Positions 8,781-18,059 of a stretch of 64,000 nt of DNA are shown in pieces. The stretch's first letter is position 1. Each line of letters starts with the position of its first letter. This DNA comes from Fluviicoccus keumensis (GTDB lineage: Bacteria > Pseudomonadota > Gammaproteobacteria > Pseudomonadales > Moraxellaceae): NCBI RefSeq assembly GCF_004217445.1, contig NZ_SHKX01000012.1:248001-312000 (forward strand), read 5' to 3'. The translations under genes and the position numbers were made by a program. The notes beneath the pieces were generated by a model. That model had not been told where the DNA came from. It saw only the letters and a program-made list of their open reading frames with translations, and did no database searches.

Positions 8781-9467
8781 TCAGGGCTGGAAGCGGTAGC
8801 CGATACCGGTTTCCGTCAGGAAGTGCCGTGGCCGGGCGGGGTCGGGTTCCAGTTTCTGGCGCAGGTGACCCATGTAAATGCGCAGGTAATGGTTGCTTTC
8901 GACATAGGCCGATCCCCAGACCTCGCGCAAAAGATGGCGGTGGGTCAGGACCTTGCCATCACTGGCGAGCAGGGTGGTCAGCAGGCGGTATTCGATGGGC
9001 GTCAGATGCACTTCGGCGTTGGCGCGACTGACCTGCCGCCGCGCCAGATCCACCGTGACCTCGCCAAACTGCATGATCGGGCTGTTGTGGGCGGCGTTGC
9101 GACGGCGCAGCAGCGCCCGCACCCGGGCCAGCAGTTCGCCGACGCCAAAGGGCTTGGTCAGGTAATCATCCGCACCGGCATCCAGCGCCAGAATTTTTTC
9201 CCGTTCATCGCTGCGCGCCGACACGACAATCACCGGCGCGGAACTCCAGGAGCGCAAGTCGCGGATGAACTCGACGCCGTCGATATCCGGCAGGCCCAGA
9301 TCCAGCAGCACCAGATCGGGTTTGACGGCAACCGCGTCCAGCAGGCCCGGGCGGCCGCGATCATTTTCCCGCACCGCGCAGCCCTCGGATTCCAGCGCGG
9401 AACGGATGAAACGCCGGATTTGCCGCTCGTCTTCGACAATCAGGATCAGCGGGGCGTGGTCGGTCAT
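8781..9467 (-). CDS. kdpE: KdpE-like response regulator
   Basis: A 228-residue OmpR-type regulator: receiver domain (acidic pocket VEDE at 11-14, phospho-acceptor Asp56 in VLLDLGLP, Lys in YLTKPFG) and a winged-helix DNA-binding domain from about residue 130 (LTPIEYRLL, HRHLLREVWG, RIYMGHLRQKLE). The DNA-binding half closely resembles KdpE. It overlaps the upstream kinase gene by 4 bases (ATGA). Its neighbour is kup rather than kdpFABC, so its target may be kup. Confidence 0.9.
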   Translation of the reverse strand: MTDHAPLILIVEDERQIRRFIRSALESEGCAVRENDRGRPGLLDAVAVKPDLVLLDLGLPDIDGVEFIRDLRSWSSAPVIVVSARSDEREKILALDAGADDYLTKPFGVGELLARVRALLRRRNAAHNSPIMQFGEVTVDLARRQVSRANAEVHLTPIEYRLLTTLLASDGKVLTHRHLLREVWGSAYVESNHYLRIYMGHLRQKLEPDPARPRHFLTETGIGYRFQP

Positions 9468-11011
9468 GATGCCTCCCTCCGGGCCAGCACAATCGCTTCG
9501 TCATCCAGTTCGGGTGCGGCACCCAGCGGCAGGCTGAAGCGGAAGCAGGCGCCGCCGCCGCTCGGGTTGCAGGCCTGGATCGCGCCGCCGTGGGCCTCGA
9601 TGATGGTCTTGCAGATGGCCAGGCCCAAGCCTGCTCCCGGGATGGCCGATTCCTCCTCGCCGCGGACGAAGAGACGGAACAGGTCCTCGGACTTCAGCCC
9701 CGCCGGCAATCCGGGGCCGGTATCGCAGACGGATACCTCCAGCGCCCCGGCGGTTGTGCTGACTTCAAGGGTGATGCGACTGCCCGGCGGCGAATACTTG
9801 GCGGCGTTTTCCAGCAGATTGCCCAGAACGCGCTCAATCAGCACGGCGTCGAACTCGACCAGCGGCAGCGTGGCGGGCAGTTCGATCCGGATGTCGTAAG
9901 GTTCCAAGGTGTGATGCAGCAATTTCAGGCTGGAACCGATCACATCCTCGATCAGGCACCATTCCTTGCGCAGCCGCAGATCACCGGCGTTGAGCCGGGC
10001 CATGTCCAGCAGGTTCTCCACGAGACGATGCAACTGGCCCGCCTGCTCGGCAATCGCGGCCGCGGTCTCATGAGCGGACGCCGGCAACGGCGGCGCGGTC
10101 AGCGTCAGGGAGTCGGCAAGCCCCACCAGCGCGGTCAGCGGCGTGCGGATATCGTGCGAGAGGGCGGAGAGTATCGAGCTGCGCAGCCGTTCGGACTGGA
10201 TCTCGAGCTGGGTGCTCTGGGCGACATCCACGTAATGCAGGCGCTCCAGCGCAATGGCGGTCAGCGAGGCCGCCGTCATCAGTAATGTCCGGTGTTCCGG
10301 CAAGCCGCTCAGGCTGTCGGTCGTGGCATGGACGGCCAGCACTCCCCGGACCCGCATCGGTGCTTTCAGCGGGAAATAGGCGGAGGCCTCGCCAAAGACC
10401 TCCAGGCGGTCCAGCGTCACCTGTTCGTTCTGGCGATAGGCGGTTCCGGCCAGATTCATGTCCACGTGTACCATCGCACCCTCCGATAGCGGCAGGACAT
10501 GGAGGACATCGTTGTCATCGGGCAGCATCAGCGCCGCCTCCAGTCCCAGATCCCTGAGGAAGCGCTGCACGGCATCGGCCGCCTGAGCGATGGTCAGCGC
10601 CCCGGCCAGTTCACGAGCCAGTTCATAGAGCAGGCGGGTCTGCCGTTCCTTCCGGGCCGACGTCCGGGCTTGCTGGCGCAGGTTCGCGGCCAGATGCGCC
10701 GTGGTCAGGGCGACCGCCAGCATCACGGCAAAGGTGATCAGGTACTGGGCGTCAGAAACGGCAAAGGACAAGTGCGGCGGCACCAGGAAGAAATCGAACA
10801 GGGCGACACCCAGCAGGGCGGCCAGTACGGCCGGACCGCGCCCGTAGCGCGTGGCGGCGATCAGCACCACCAGCAGGAACAGCATGACGATGTTGACCAG
10901 ATCCAGATACGGTTGCAGGAAGACGCCGCCCGCCGCTGTCAGCGCACAGGCGCCGGTTGTCACGCCATAACCGCCGTTTTGCCGGATATCCGTGGAAGAA
11001 TCCATGATCAT
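9464..11011 (-). CDS. KdpD-like sensor histidine kinase lacking the N-terminal KdpD/USP region
   Basis: A 515-residue histidine kinase matching only the second half of KdpD (about 900 residues in E. coli). Order: DUF4118 with four membrane segments (about residues 20-110), a GAF-like domain (about 120-265), HisKA with SHDIRTPLTALVG (His286) and a HATPase domain (NLLENAAKYSPPG N-box, DTGPGLP, GAGLGLAI). The N-terminal KdpD sensor domain with its Walker motif and the universal-stress domain are absent; the upstream sequence runs straight into putA, so this is not an assembly edge. ATG 11011 is preceded by GGAGG. It likely senses potassium or turgor through the membrane part. Confidence 0.85.
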   Translation of the reverse strand: MIMDSSTDIRQNGGYGVTTGACALTAAGGVFLQPYLDLVNIVMLFLLVVLIAATRYGRGPAVLAALLGVALFDFFLVPPHLSFAVSDAQYLITFAVMLAVALTTAHLAANLRQQARTSARKERQTRLLYELARELAGALTIAQAADAVQRFLRDLGLEAALMLPDDNDVLHVLPLSEGAMVHVDMNLAGTAYRQNEQVTLDRLEVFGEASAYFPLKAPMRVRGVLAVHATTDSLSGLPEHRTLLMTAASLTAIALERLHYVDVAQSTQLEIQSERLRSSILSALSHDIRTPLTALVGLADSLTLTAPPLPASAHETAAAIAEQAGQLHRLVENLLDMARLNAGDLRLRKEWCLIEDVIGSSLKLLHHTLEPYDIRIELPATLPLVEFDAVLIERVLGNLLENAAKYSPPGSRITLEVSTTAGALEVSVCDTGPGLPAGLKSEDLFRLFVRGEEESAIPGAGLGLAICKTIIEAHGGAIQACNPSGGGACFRFSLPLGAAPELDDEAIVLARREAS

Positions 11012-11113
11012 TTGCCCTCCGCGATGCGGGAAACGCACGTGGGCGTCATCGCTTCAGGCTAAAGATAAAGTCCGGCAGGTAAAAAAGGTGTAAAAGTTGG
11101 CCGCGATCAAGTT

Positions 11114-14100
11114 TCAGGGCTCCAGCGTCATCAACTGCGGATTCAGCCCGGTCGCGGTCAGGTTTTCGGTGACGGTGCGCTCCACGCAGAAACGCATCAG
11201 GTAGTGCGGGCCGCCCGCCTTGAAGCCGGTGCCGGACAGGCCTTCGCCGCCGAACGGCTGGCTTTCCACCACCGCGCCGATCTGGTTGCGGTTGATATAC
11301 AGGTTGCCGACCCTGGCTTGTTCCTGCACCTGCCGGATATGCGCCGGTATCCGCGAATGCATTCCCAGCGTCAGCCCGTAGCCGGAGGCATTGATGCGGC
11401 CGATCACCTTGTCCAGTTCTCCTGCTTTCCAGGTGGCGATATGCAGCACCGGCCCGAACACTTCCTGATCGGGTAAATCCATCGGGTGCAGCAGGAAGGC
11501 GTGCGGCGGGAAATAATGGCCCTCCGCCGCATCGGTCAGCGTTCCGGCGGCTTTCCACAGCGCCTTGTGGCCGGTGACCGTGCAGTGATGCTGCAGTTGC
11601 GCCAGTGCCGCCGTGTCGATCAGCGGCCCCATGTCGCTGGCCAGCAGTGTCGGTGCGCCGGTCCGCCAGCTTTTCAGCGCGCCTTCCAGCCGGTCGAGCA
11701 GCGGATTTTTCAGGTCTTCCTGCAACCACAGGATACGCAGCGCCGAACAGCGTTGCCCGGCGCTGTTGAAGGCGGATTGCAGGATGTCGATGGTCAGTTG
11801 CTCGGGCAGGGCGCTGCTGTCAGCGATCATGGCGTTGAGGCCGCCGGTTTCGGCGATCAAGGGGACCAGCGGTCCGGGCCGCCGCGCCAATTGCAGGTTC
11901 AGGTGCCGCGCGGTGGCGGTCGAACCGGTGAAGACAATCCCCGCCAGAGCGGGATGGTCGGTCAGGGCATTACCCAAATCCCGGCCCGCCCCGTAGATGG
12001 CGTGCAACGCCTCGTGCGGAATTCCGGCGTCGTGCAGCAGCGCCACGACCCGCGCCGCGATCAGGCTGGTCTGGCTGGCGGGCTTGCAGAGCACCGTGTT
12101 ACCGGTCACCAGCGCCGCCGCAACCTGACCCAGAAAGATGGCCAGCGGGAAGTTCCAGGGACTGATGCACAGGAAAACCCCGCGTCCGGCCCAGTTCAGG
12201 GTGTTGACCTCACCGGCGATGCCGGGCAACGGTCTGGGAGCCATCAGGGTTTCGGCGCAATCGGCATAATAACGGCACAGATCCACGGCTTCGCGCCATT
12301 CGCTCCAGGCATCGGCCAGCACCTTGCCGCCTTCCATCATCAACAGGTACAGCAATTCGGTGCGATGCTCCTCCAGCTTGACCGCCAGGGTGCGCAAACA
12401 GTCAGCACGACGGCTGACCGGGGTGCGTGTCCAGTCGGGAAATGCCTGTCGCACCTGACGGTAGGCCTGATCGACATCGCCTTCGTTCATGCCGTGGACA
12501 GCGCCCAGCAAGCGATGACGGTCGGCGGGGCTGTGACGCGGCGTCGCCAGTATGCCGTCAGCGGCTGCGTCCGGCGGCAAGCCGGCTTGCCAGGAGCTGA
12601 AACGGAAGTCCGCCAGTCCGGCTTTCAGCCGGTGCAGGCTTTCAACGTCGGCCGGACTCAGGCCGGCGCTGTTCAGGCGCGGCAGGAACAAGTCGGCGGG
12701 AAGCGGGATTTTCGGATGCGGGCGGATCCGGTCGGCGGCCACGGTTTCCACCGGATCCTTGCATAATATTTCACTTTCAATATGTGCGTTAGCCAACTGA
12801 TTTACAAAGGATTGTGAGCTTCCATTCTCAAGCAGGCGGCGCACCAGATAGGGTAACAGCGTATTGAAATCGCCGATCGGGGCATAAATGCGCAGCGGCC
12901 GGTCCGTGATCTGCCGGAAAGCCTCGTGCAGGGTGTCGGCCATGCCGCACAGACGCTGCACCTCAAATATCTGCCCGTGTTGCCGGGCCACGGTGTCCAG
13001 CCAGGCGAGGGTATGGGCATTATGTGTGGCGAATTGGGGCCAGAACTTGTCCGGCGATTTCAGCAGGCGGCGCGCGCAGGCCAGGTAACAGACATCGGTA
13101 TGGATCTTCCGGGTAAAGACCGGATAGTCTTCCAACCCTTGCTGCTGGGCGCGGCGGATCTCGGTATCCCAGTAAGCGCCTTTCACCAGCCGCACCGGGA
13201 TGCGTTTCCCCGTACGTCCGGCCAGCTCCCCCAGCCAGTCGATCACCGCCGGCGCGCGCTTCTGATAGGCCTGCACCGCCAGGCCCAGCCCTTCGTAGTC
13301 GCCCAGGGCCGTATCGGTACGCAGGGCGGCAAACAGGCACAGCACCAGTTCCAGCCGTTCGCATTCCTCGGCGTCAATCGTCACCGGAATCCCGGCTTCG
13401 GCGGCAAACAGCACCAGCCGGGTCAGTTCCGGCAGCAGTTCGCGCTCCAGATCGGCCCAGCGCGCCAGTTCCAGCCGGGGATGCAGCGCCGACAGCTTGA
13501 TTGATATACCGTCCCGCTCCAGCACCGGCAGGTGGTGCGGCTGATGATTGGCCAGATGTTCCAGCGCCTGCTGGTAGGATTGCAGGTAGAAACGGGCTTC
13601 CTCCGGGGTCTGCGCCGCTTCGCCCAGGCAGTCAAAGGAATAGCGGTAACCCGGGCGCCGGGCCGCGATCGCTTCCGGCAGCGTTTCCGCCATGACAAAT
13701 TGCCGCGCCATCAACGCGATCCCGTTCCCCAGCGCTGTCCGCATCACGCTGTTGCCCAGCCGGAGCAGCATCCGGCTCCAGCGGTCGGGAAAGCTTTCAT
13801 CCTCGACAAAGCGCCGGGCGCGCGCCAGCCATTTTCCCGCCAGACCCACCAGCTTGCCGTGTTCCCCGCCCTCGCCATGATCCCAGTCGGCCTCAGGCAG
13901 CAGGCTGTTGATCAGTTCGTTGCGGGAAGCGGCATCCGGAATGCGCAGCAACGATTCCGCCAGGGTCAGCAGCGTGCGGCCTTCGTGGCTGTCTATGCGG
14001 TAGGCCTGGATGAAGTCCTGAAAGGCCGGATACTCTGCACCGCGCGCCTGCCTGACCAGCCTTTCCGCCAGCGCCGCCACCTCGGCCTTGCGCTCGGCAT

Positions 14101-14215
14101 CCAGTCCGCAATCATTCATCAGCGCGGTCAGCACCAGGGCCTCGTCCGCCAGCCAGCTGTCGCGCAGGGCGCGGAAATCACAGGGGAATTCGGGCAGGTC
14201 GCGCAGTGGGATCAT
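11114..14215 (-). CDS. putA: PutA, bifunctional proline dehydrogenase / pyrroline-5-carboxylate dehydrogenase
   Basis: A 1033-residue PutA that oxidises proline to glutamate in two steps. The proline dehydrogenase barrel covers about residues 150-440 (IKLSALHPRLE, VTIDAEECERL, RLVKGAYWDTEI, FATHNAHT). The aldehyde dehydrogenase domain follows from about 530, with SPWNFPLAIFLGQ for NAD binding, LIAETGGLNAMI with the general base Glu, and SAGQRCSALR with the catalytic Cys. At this length it has no ribbon-helix-helix DNA-binding domain, so it cannot repress its own gene as E. coli PutA does. ATG 14215 was chosen because AAGGA lies 8 bases upstream; another ATG lies 9 bases before it. Confidence 0.95.
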   Translation of the reverse strand: MIPLRDLPEFPCDFRALRDSWLADEALVLTALMNDCGLDAERKAEVAALAERLVRQARGAEYPAFQDFIQAYRIDSHEGRTLLTLAESLLRIPDAASRNELINSLLPEADWDHGEGGEHGKLVGLAGKWLARARRFVEDESFPDRWSRMLLRLGNSVMRTALGNGIALMARQFVMAETLPEAIAARRPGYRYSFDCLGEAAQTPEEARFYLQSYQQALEHLANHQPHHLPVLERDGISIKLSALHPRLELARWADLERELLPELTRLVLFAAEAGIPVTIDAEECERLELVLCLFAALRTDTALGDYEGLGLAVQAYQKRAPAVIDWLGELAGRTGKRIPVRLVKGAYWDTEIRRAQQQGLEDYPVFTRKIHTDVCYLACARRLLKSPDKFWPQFATHNAHTLAWLDTVARQHGQIFEVQRLCGMADTLHEAFRQITDRPLRIYAPIGDFNTLLPYLVRRLLENGSSQSFVNQLANAHIESEILCKDPVETVAADRIRPHPKIPLPADLFLPRLNSAGLSPADVESLHRLKAGLADFRFSSWQAGLPPDAAADGILATPRHSPADRHRLLGAVHGMNEGDVDQAYRQVRQAFPDWTRTPVSRRADCLRTLAVKLEEHRTELLYLLMMEGGKVLADAWSEWREAVDLCRYYADCAETLMAPRPLPGIAGEVNTLNWAGRGVFLCISPWNFPLAIFLGQVAAALVTGNTVLCKPASQTSLIAARVVALLHDAGIPHEALHAIYGAGRDLGNALTDHPALAGIVFTGSTATARHLNLQLARRPGPLVPLIAETGGLNAMIADSSALPEQLTIDILQSAFNSAGQRCSALRILWLQEDLKNPLLDRLEGALKSWRTGAPTLLASDMGPLIDTAALAQLQHHCTVTGHKALWKAAGTLTDAAEGHYFPPHAFLLHPMDLPDQEVFGPVLHIATWKAGELDKVIGRINASGYGLTLGMHSRIPAHIRQVQEQARVGNLYINRNQIGAVVESQPFGGEGLSGTGFKAGGPHYLMRFCVERTVTENLTATGLNPQLMTLEP

Positions 14216-14359
14216 GGCAGGCATCCTTCAGGCCGGGGTTTGTACTAAGTAAAGGTTGCTATGTCGGCCCTGTAAACGCCCGCGCCGGGAAATAATCGCG
14301 TTCGGGGCCGTGAACAGGGTAAAATCGCCCCTCCGCGTTTCCGAGCATGCGTTACCGCC

Positions 14360-15415
14360 ATGAACAACCTGATTGACAATGCCGCCAAGGCGCTGGTGAA
14401 GGACTACCTCGATCATCTGCATACCCCGCACGAGCCGGTCATTTCGCCGGAGCGCAAGGAGGAGCTGCGCACGCGCATCAAGCAGTTGCTGAAAGAGCGC
14501 GACGCCGTGCTGGTGGCGCATTACTACACCTCGCATGACTTGCAGGCGCTGGCCGAGGAAACCGGCGGCTGTGTCTCCGACTCGCTGGAAATGGCCCGTT
14601 TCGGCACCAGGCATCCGGCCTCGACGCTGCTGGTGGCCGGGGTCAAGTTCATGGGTGAGACCGCGAAAATCCTCAACCCGGAAAAGCGCGTGCTGATGCC
14701 GACGTTGGAAGCGACCTGCTCGCTGGACCTGGGTTGCCCGGTAGACGAATTCACCGCCTTCTGCGACGCCCATCCGGATTACACGGTCGTGGTTTACGCC
14801 AATACGTCCGCCGCCGTCAAAGCGCGCGCGGACTGGGTGGTGACCTCCAGCATCGCGGTGGATGTGATCGATTATCTGGCGGGCAAGGGCGAGAAGATTA
14901 TCTGGGCGCCGGACAAGCATCTGGGCAGTTATGTGCAGAAGGTCACCGGGGCCGACATGTTGCTGTGGGACGGCGCCTGCATCGTCCACGAGGAGTTCAA
15001 GGCGCGCGGCGTGCTTGACCTGAAGCAGGTCTATCCCGATGCGGCGGTGCTGGTGCATCCCGAATCGCCGGAAGCGGTGGTGGATATCGCCGACGCCGTC
15101 GGTTCCACCTCGCAGCTGATCAAGGCCTCGCAAACGCTGCCCAACCAGCGTTTCATTGTCGCCACTGATCGCGGCATCTTCTACAAGATGCAGCAGCTCA
15201 GCCCGGAGAAGGAGTTCATTGAAGCCCCGACCGCCGGTAGCGGCGCCACCTGCCGTTCCTGCGCACATTGCCCGTGGATGGCGATGAACGAACTCGAAAA
15301 CCTGCTGGCGGTGCTGGAGAACGGCGGCCAGGAAGTGCATGTCGATCCGGCAATCATCCCGCAAGCCGTGGTGCCGTTGCAGCGCATGCTGGACTTCGCC
15401 GCTGGAAAGCGTTGA
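14360..15415 (+). CDS. nadA: Quinolinate synthase NadA
   Basis: A 351-residue quinolinate synthase (NadA), which condenses iminoaspartate with dihydroxyacetone phosphate in NAD biosynthesis. The three cluster-binding cysteines are in GGCVSDSLEMARFG-type context and EATCSLDLGCP and TCRSCAHCPWMAMN. It also shows the characteristic VAHYYTSHDLQALAEETGG near residue 55 and VHPESPEAVVDIAD near 230. The C-terminal Cys cluster suits an oxygen-sensitive [4Fe-4S] enzyme. No nadB or nadC lies beside it. The gene is followed by a tRNA promoter, with no clear terminator between. Confidence 0.95.
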   Translation: MNNLIDNAAKALVKDYLDHLHTPHEPVISPERKEELRTRIKQLLKERDAVLVAHYYTSHDLQALAEETGGCVSDSLEMARFGTRHPASTLLVAGVKFMGETAKILNPEKRVLMPTLEATCSLDLGCPVDEFTAFCDAHPDYTVVVYANTSAAVKARADWVVTSSIAVDVIDYLAGKGEKIIWAPDKHLGSYVQKVTGADMLLWDGACIVHEEFKARGVLDLKQVYPDAAVLVHPESPEAVVDIADAVGSTSQLIKASQTLPNQRFIVATDRGIFYKMQQLSPEKEFIEAPTAGSGATCRSCAHCPWMAMNELENLLAVLENGGQEVHVDPAIIPQAVVPLQRMLDFAAGKR

Positions 15416-15442
15416 AAAAACAGGCGTCTAGTAAAAAGGGGA

Positions 15443-15471
15443 TTGACTCCCCGGGACCCGCTGCGTATCAT
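15443..15471 (+). promoter_or_regulatory. Sigma-70 promoter of the tRNA-Pro/Arg/His cluster
   Basis: TTGACT (15443-15448), 17-base spacer, TATCAT (15466-15471), followed by a GC-rich discriminator. tRNA-Pro starts about 40 bases downstream. Confidence 0.75.
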
Positions 15472-15509
15472 GCGCCCTCGCATTTGGCAACAAGTGCAGC
15501 TTTGATAGT

Positions 15510-15586
<77 letters not shown>

Positions 15587-15604
15587 ACTTAGTGAAAGAT
15601 CCTT

Positions 15605-15681
15605 GCGCTCGTAGCTCAGCTGGATAGAGCATCGGCCTTCTAAGCCGAGGGTCGCAGGTTCGAGCCCTGCCGGGCGCGCCA
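15605..15681 (+). tRNA. tRNA-Arg (anticodon TCT)
   Basis: A 77-base cloverleaf starting GCGCTCGTAGCTCAGC, anticodon arm CGGCC-TTCTAA-GCCG giving anticodon TCT, T-arm GGTTCGAGCCC, encoded CCA. Its CCA end runs straight into a 7-base tandem repeat. Confidence 0.96.
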
Positions 15682-15712
15682 GTTGCCAGTTGCCAGTTGC
15701 CAGTTGCCAGTT
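15679..15712 (+). repeat. 7-base tandem repeat abutting tRNA-Arg
   Basis: GTTGCCA repeated four times from 15682 with a partial fifth unit; the unit's CCA is in phase with the tRNA-Arg 3' CCA. It fills the spacer before tRNA-His and is a simple-sequence tract likely to vary in copy number. Confidence 0.85.
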
Positions 15713-15734
15713 CGTGTTGTTGCTGTACCTTTGT

Positions 15735-15811
15735 GGTGGACGTAGCTCAGTTGGTAGAGTCCAGGATTGTGATTCCTGTCGTCGTGGGTTCGAGTCCCAT
15801 CGTCCACCCCA
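15735..15811 (+). tRNA. tRNA-His (anticodon GTG)
   Basis: A 77-base tRNA with the extra 5' G at position -1 diagnostic of tRNA-His (starts GGTGGACG), anticodon loop TTGTGAT (GTG), T-arm GGTTCGAGTCCC and acceptor CGTCCAC followed by CCCA. Confidence 0.96.
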
Positions 15812-16000
15812 TTCCCCTCCGGTTGTTCCCGTTGATATTCCTCGTTTAATTCCATGCATGCACCGGTTGACCCGGATATTTGCCATTTTTGTATCATCAA
15901 TCCGTCCGAAACGGTCATTTCGTCGAATGTGTGACGTATCCCCTTTACAATCGGCTATTATTCATGTAAATAGCGCAACCTTGCGTAAGTTGAGGTGGCT

Positions 16001-16210
16001 ATGTCAAACGGTAAATCCGAAGATTTCGAACTGGACGATGCCTTCATTGATGATGAGGGCGGCGATTTTGAGGGCGACGATGTCGCCAAGGCTGCCAGCG
16101 TCAAGAATTCCCTGCTGAAGCGGCGGGTGATCGACGACATTCTTGAGGAGCGTCGTCTGGAGCGCAAGCTGAAGGACTACGACTACGACCTTGAAGACGA
16201 GGACGAATAG
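16001..16210 (+). CDS. Small acidic protein, PA3496-like
   Basis: A 69-residue very acidic protein. The first 30 residues are rich in Asp/Glu (DFELDDAFIDDEGGDFEGDD), then a basic helix KRRVIDDILEERRLERKLKDY, then an acidic tail. This layout resembles the small PA3496 family described as putative envelope integrity proteins; the match is by eye. The ATG at 16001 has GAGG 5 bases upstream. It stands alone between the tRNA cluster and convergent rnt. Function not established. Confidence 0.6.
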   Translation: MSNGKSEDFELDDAFIDDEGGDFEGDDVAKAASVKNSLLKRRVIDDILEERRLERKLKDYDYDLEDEDE

Positions 16211-16239
16211 TCGCGTCCTGAGTGGCGGGCTGGTGGGTG

Positions 16240-16851
16240 TTACGCGCCCACCGGCCAGCGATTGACGATCCTGCAGAACAGGTCCGCCGTCTTTTCCGCA
16301 TCATACAGCGCCGAGTGCGCGTCCTCGTTGCTGAAGTCAATTTCAGCGCTTTCGCACGCTTTTGCCAGCACCGTCTGGCCATAAGCCATTCCCGCCAGCG
16401 TCACCGTATCAAACACCGAAAACGGGTGGAACGGGCTGCTGTTCTTCAGGTTCTGGCGATCTACCGCCGCCTGCAAAAATCCCAGATCGAAATGGGCGTT
16501 ATGCCCCACCAGAATGCAGCGTTTGCAGTGATGGTTGCGTTGCAGTTTTTTCAATTCCGCAAAGATGCGCTTCAGTGCTTCACCTTCCGGTTCGGCCCCG
16601 CGTAACGGGTTGAACGGGTCGATGCCGGTGAAAGCCAGCGCCGCCGGGTTCAGCACCGCGCCTGCAAAGGGTTCGATATGGGCGTGCAGCGACGGTAACG
16701 CGTGCAGCTGCCCGTTCTTGTCCAGGGTCAGGGGGACAAAGGCGATTTCCAGCAGGGCGTCGGTGGCGGCATGAAAGCCGCCGGTTTCGACATCCACCAC
16801 CACCGGCATGAAACCTCGAAAACGCTGGCTAAGCGGGTGAATGTCGCTCAT
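16240..16851 (-). CDS. rnt: Ribonuclease T
   Basis: A 203-residue DEDDh exonuclease matching RNase T, which trims the 3' ends of tRNA and other stable RNAs. The active-site residues are visible: VVVDVETGG (Asp, Glu) near residue 18, GHNAHFDLGFL (Asp) near 113 and HSALYDAEKTA (His, Asp) near 180. FTGIDPFNPLR is also characteristic of RNase T. It overlaps pyrC by 4 bases (ATGA) and is the second gene of that operon. Confidence 0.93.
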   Translation of the reverse strand: MSDIHPLSQRFRGFMPVVVDVETGGFHAATDALLEIAFVPLTLDKNGQLHALPSLHAHIEPFAGAVLNPAALAFTGIDPFNPLRGAEPEGEALKRIFAELKKLQRNHHCKRCILVGHNAHFDLGFLQAAVDRQNLKNSSPFHPFSVFDTVTLAGMAYGQTVLAKACESAEIDFSNEDAHSALYDAEKTADLFCRIVNRWPVGA

Positions 16852-17891
16852 GCCCGTACTTTCCAGCTGATTGTCGCACCGGCGCGGATCGGCACCACCG
16901 AGGTCGGGCCGAAGGGCAGGGCTTCCGGCACTTCCCAGCTTTCCTTCAACAACGTCACGGTATCGCGGTTGCGCGGCAGGCGGTAGAAATCCGGGCCGTG
17001 GAAACTGGCGAAGCCTTCCAGCTTGTCCAGCGCCCCCAGTTGCTCAAATACCTCGGCGTAAAGTTCCAGGGCGGCATGCGCGGTGTATGACCCGGCGCAG
17101 CCGCAGGCGGCCTCCTTGGCGCTGATGGCGTGCGGGGCGCTGTCGGTGCCGAGGAAGAAGCGCGGGTTGCCGGAAACGGCGGCGCGCTGCAGGGCTTCCT
17201 GGTGCACGTTGCGCTTCAGGATCGGCAGGCAGAACAGGTGCGGACGGATGCCGCCAACCAGCATGTGGTTGCGGTTGAACATCAGGTGGTGAGCGGTGAT
17301 GGTCGCCGCCACGTTCGGACCGGCCGATTCCACAAACGCCACCGCATCGGCGGTGGTGATGTGTTCCAGCACCACGCGCAGGGCGGGGAAGCGCTGTACC
17401 AGCGGCGACAGGATGGTGTCGATGAACACCTTTTCGCGATCGAAGATATCGATGCTGTCATGGGTGACTTCGCCATGCACCAGCAACGGCATGCCGTGCG
17501 CCGCCATTTGCTCGATCACCGGATAAATCTTCTCGATGGCGGTGACACCGGCATGGGAGTTGGTGGTGGCTCCCGCCGGGTAAAGCTTTGCCGCCACCAC
17601 CTTGCCCGAGGCCTTCGCCGCGGCGATTTCCGCCGGATCGGTCTGGTCGGTCAGGTACAACACCATCAGCGGTTCGAAGGACGATCCGGCGGGACGAACG
17701 GCCCGGATGCGTTCGTAATAGCCCAGCGCCTCGGCAGTGGTCTTTACCGGGGGCACCAGATTCGGCATGCAGATGGCGCGGCCGAAGTAACGGGCCACGT
17801 CGCGCACCGTATCGGCCAGCTTGTCGCCATCCCGCAGGTGGATGTGCCAGTCGTCGGGGCGGGTGAGGGTAAGGGTCTGGATGGCGGTCAT
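16848..17891 (-). CDS. pyrC: Dihydroorotase PyrC
   Basis: A 347-residue class II dihydroorotase for the third step of de novo pyrimidine synthesis (carbamoyl aspartate to dihydroorotate). The zinc site is formed by DDWHIHLRDG near residue 14, the carboxylated Lys in AAKLYPAGATTNS near 103, His in LLVHGEVTH near 140, His in LEHITTADA near 177 and Asp in GTDSAPHA near 251. Length is normal for the E. coli-type enzyme. It overlaps rnt downstream. Two palindromic motifs lie upstream (17958-17991); no specific regulator can be named. Confidence 0.95.
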   Translation of the reverse strand: MTAIQTLTLTRPDDWHIHLRDGDKLADTVRDVARYFGRAICMPNLVPPVKTTAEALGYYERIRAVRPAGSSFEPLMVLYLTDQTDPAEIAAAKASGKVVAAKLYPAGATTNSHAGVTAIEKIYPVIEQMAAHGMPLLVHGEVTHDSIDIFDREKVFIDTILSPLVQRFPALRVVLEHITTADAVAFVESAGPNVAATITAHHLMFNRNHMLVGGIRPHLFCLPILKRNVHQEALQRAAVSGNPRFFLGTDSAPHAISAKEAACGCAGSYTAHAALELYAEVFEQLGALDKLEGFASFHGPDFYRLPRNRDTVTLLKESWEVPEALPFGPTSVVPIRAGATISWKVRA

Positions 17892-18059
17892 GGGGGCGCT
17901 CCCGAAAAGGATGCGGAATGGTACTGGAAGCGGGGGGCGAATTGAAGGACGGGCTTTGGCGGTCGGGGAAAAAAAGCGGTTAACCGACCGTCAGGGCTTG
18001 CCCGCACCGGTGGGGAATGGCAGCATCGCAGCATGCAAACCCCCTTGGGAAAAACAATA

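Noticed and set aside
6872..11011. A complete kdp operon
   Set aside because: No kdpF, kdpA, kdpB or kdpC is present; only a short kinase, KdpE and kup.
14225..15364. Long minus-strand frame across nadA
   Set aside because: Antisense to a clear quinolinate synthase and rich in Arg/His/Gly; shadow frame.
15682..15712. CRISPR-like array
   Set aside because: The 7-base units are contiguous with no spacers.
17958..17991. Inverted repeat GGCGGTCGG...CCGACCGTC with CGGTTAACCG inside, between pyrC and the cyclase gene, as a terminator
   Set aside because: Neither neighbour ends here; both genes start from this region. It could be an operator, but nothing specific supports this.
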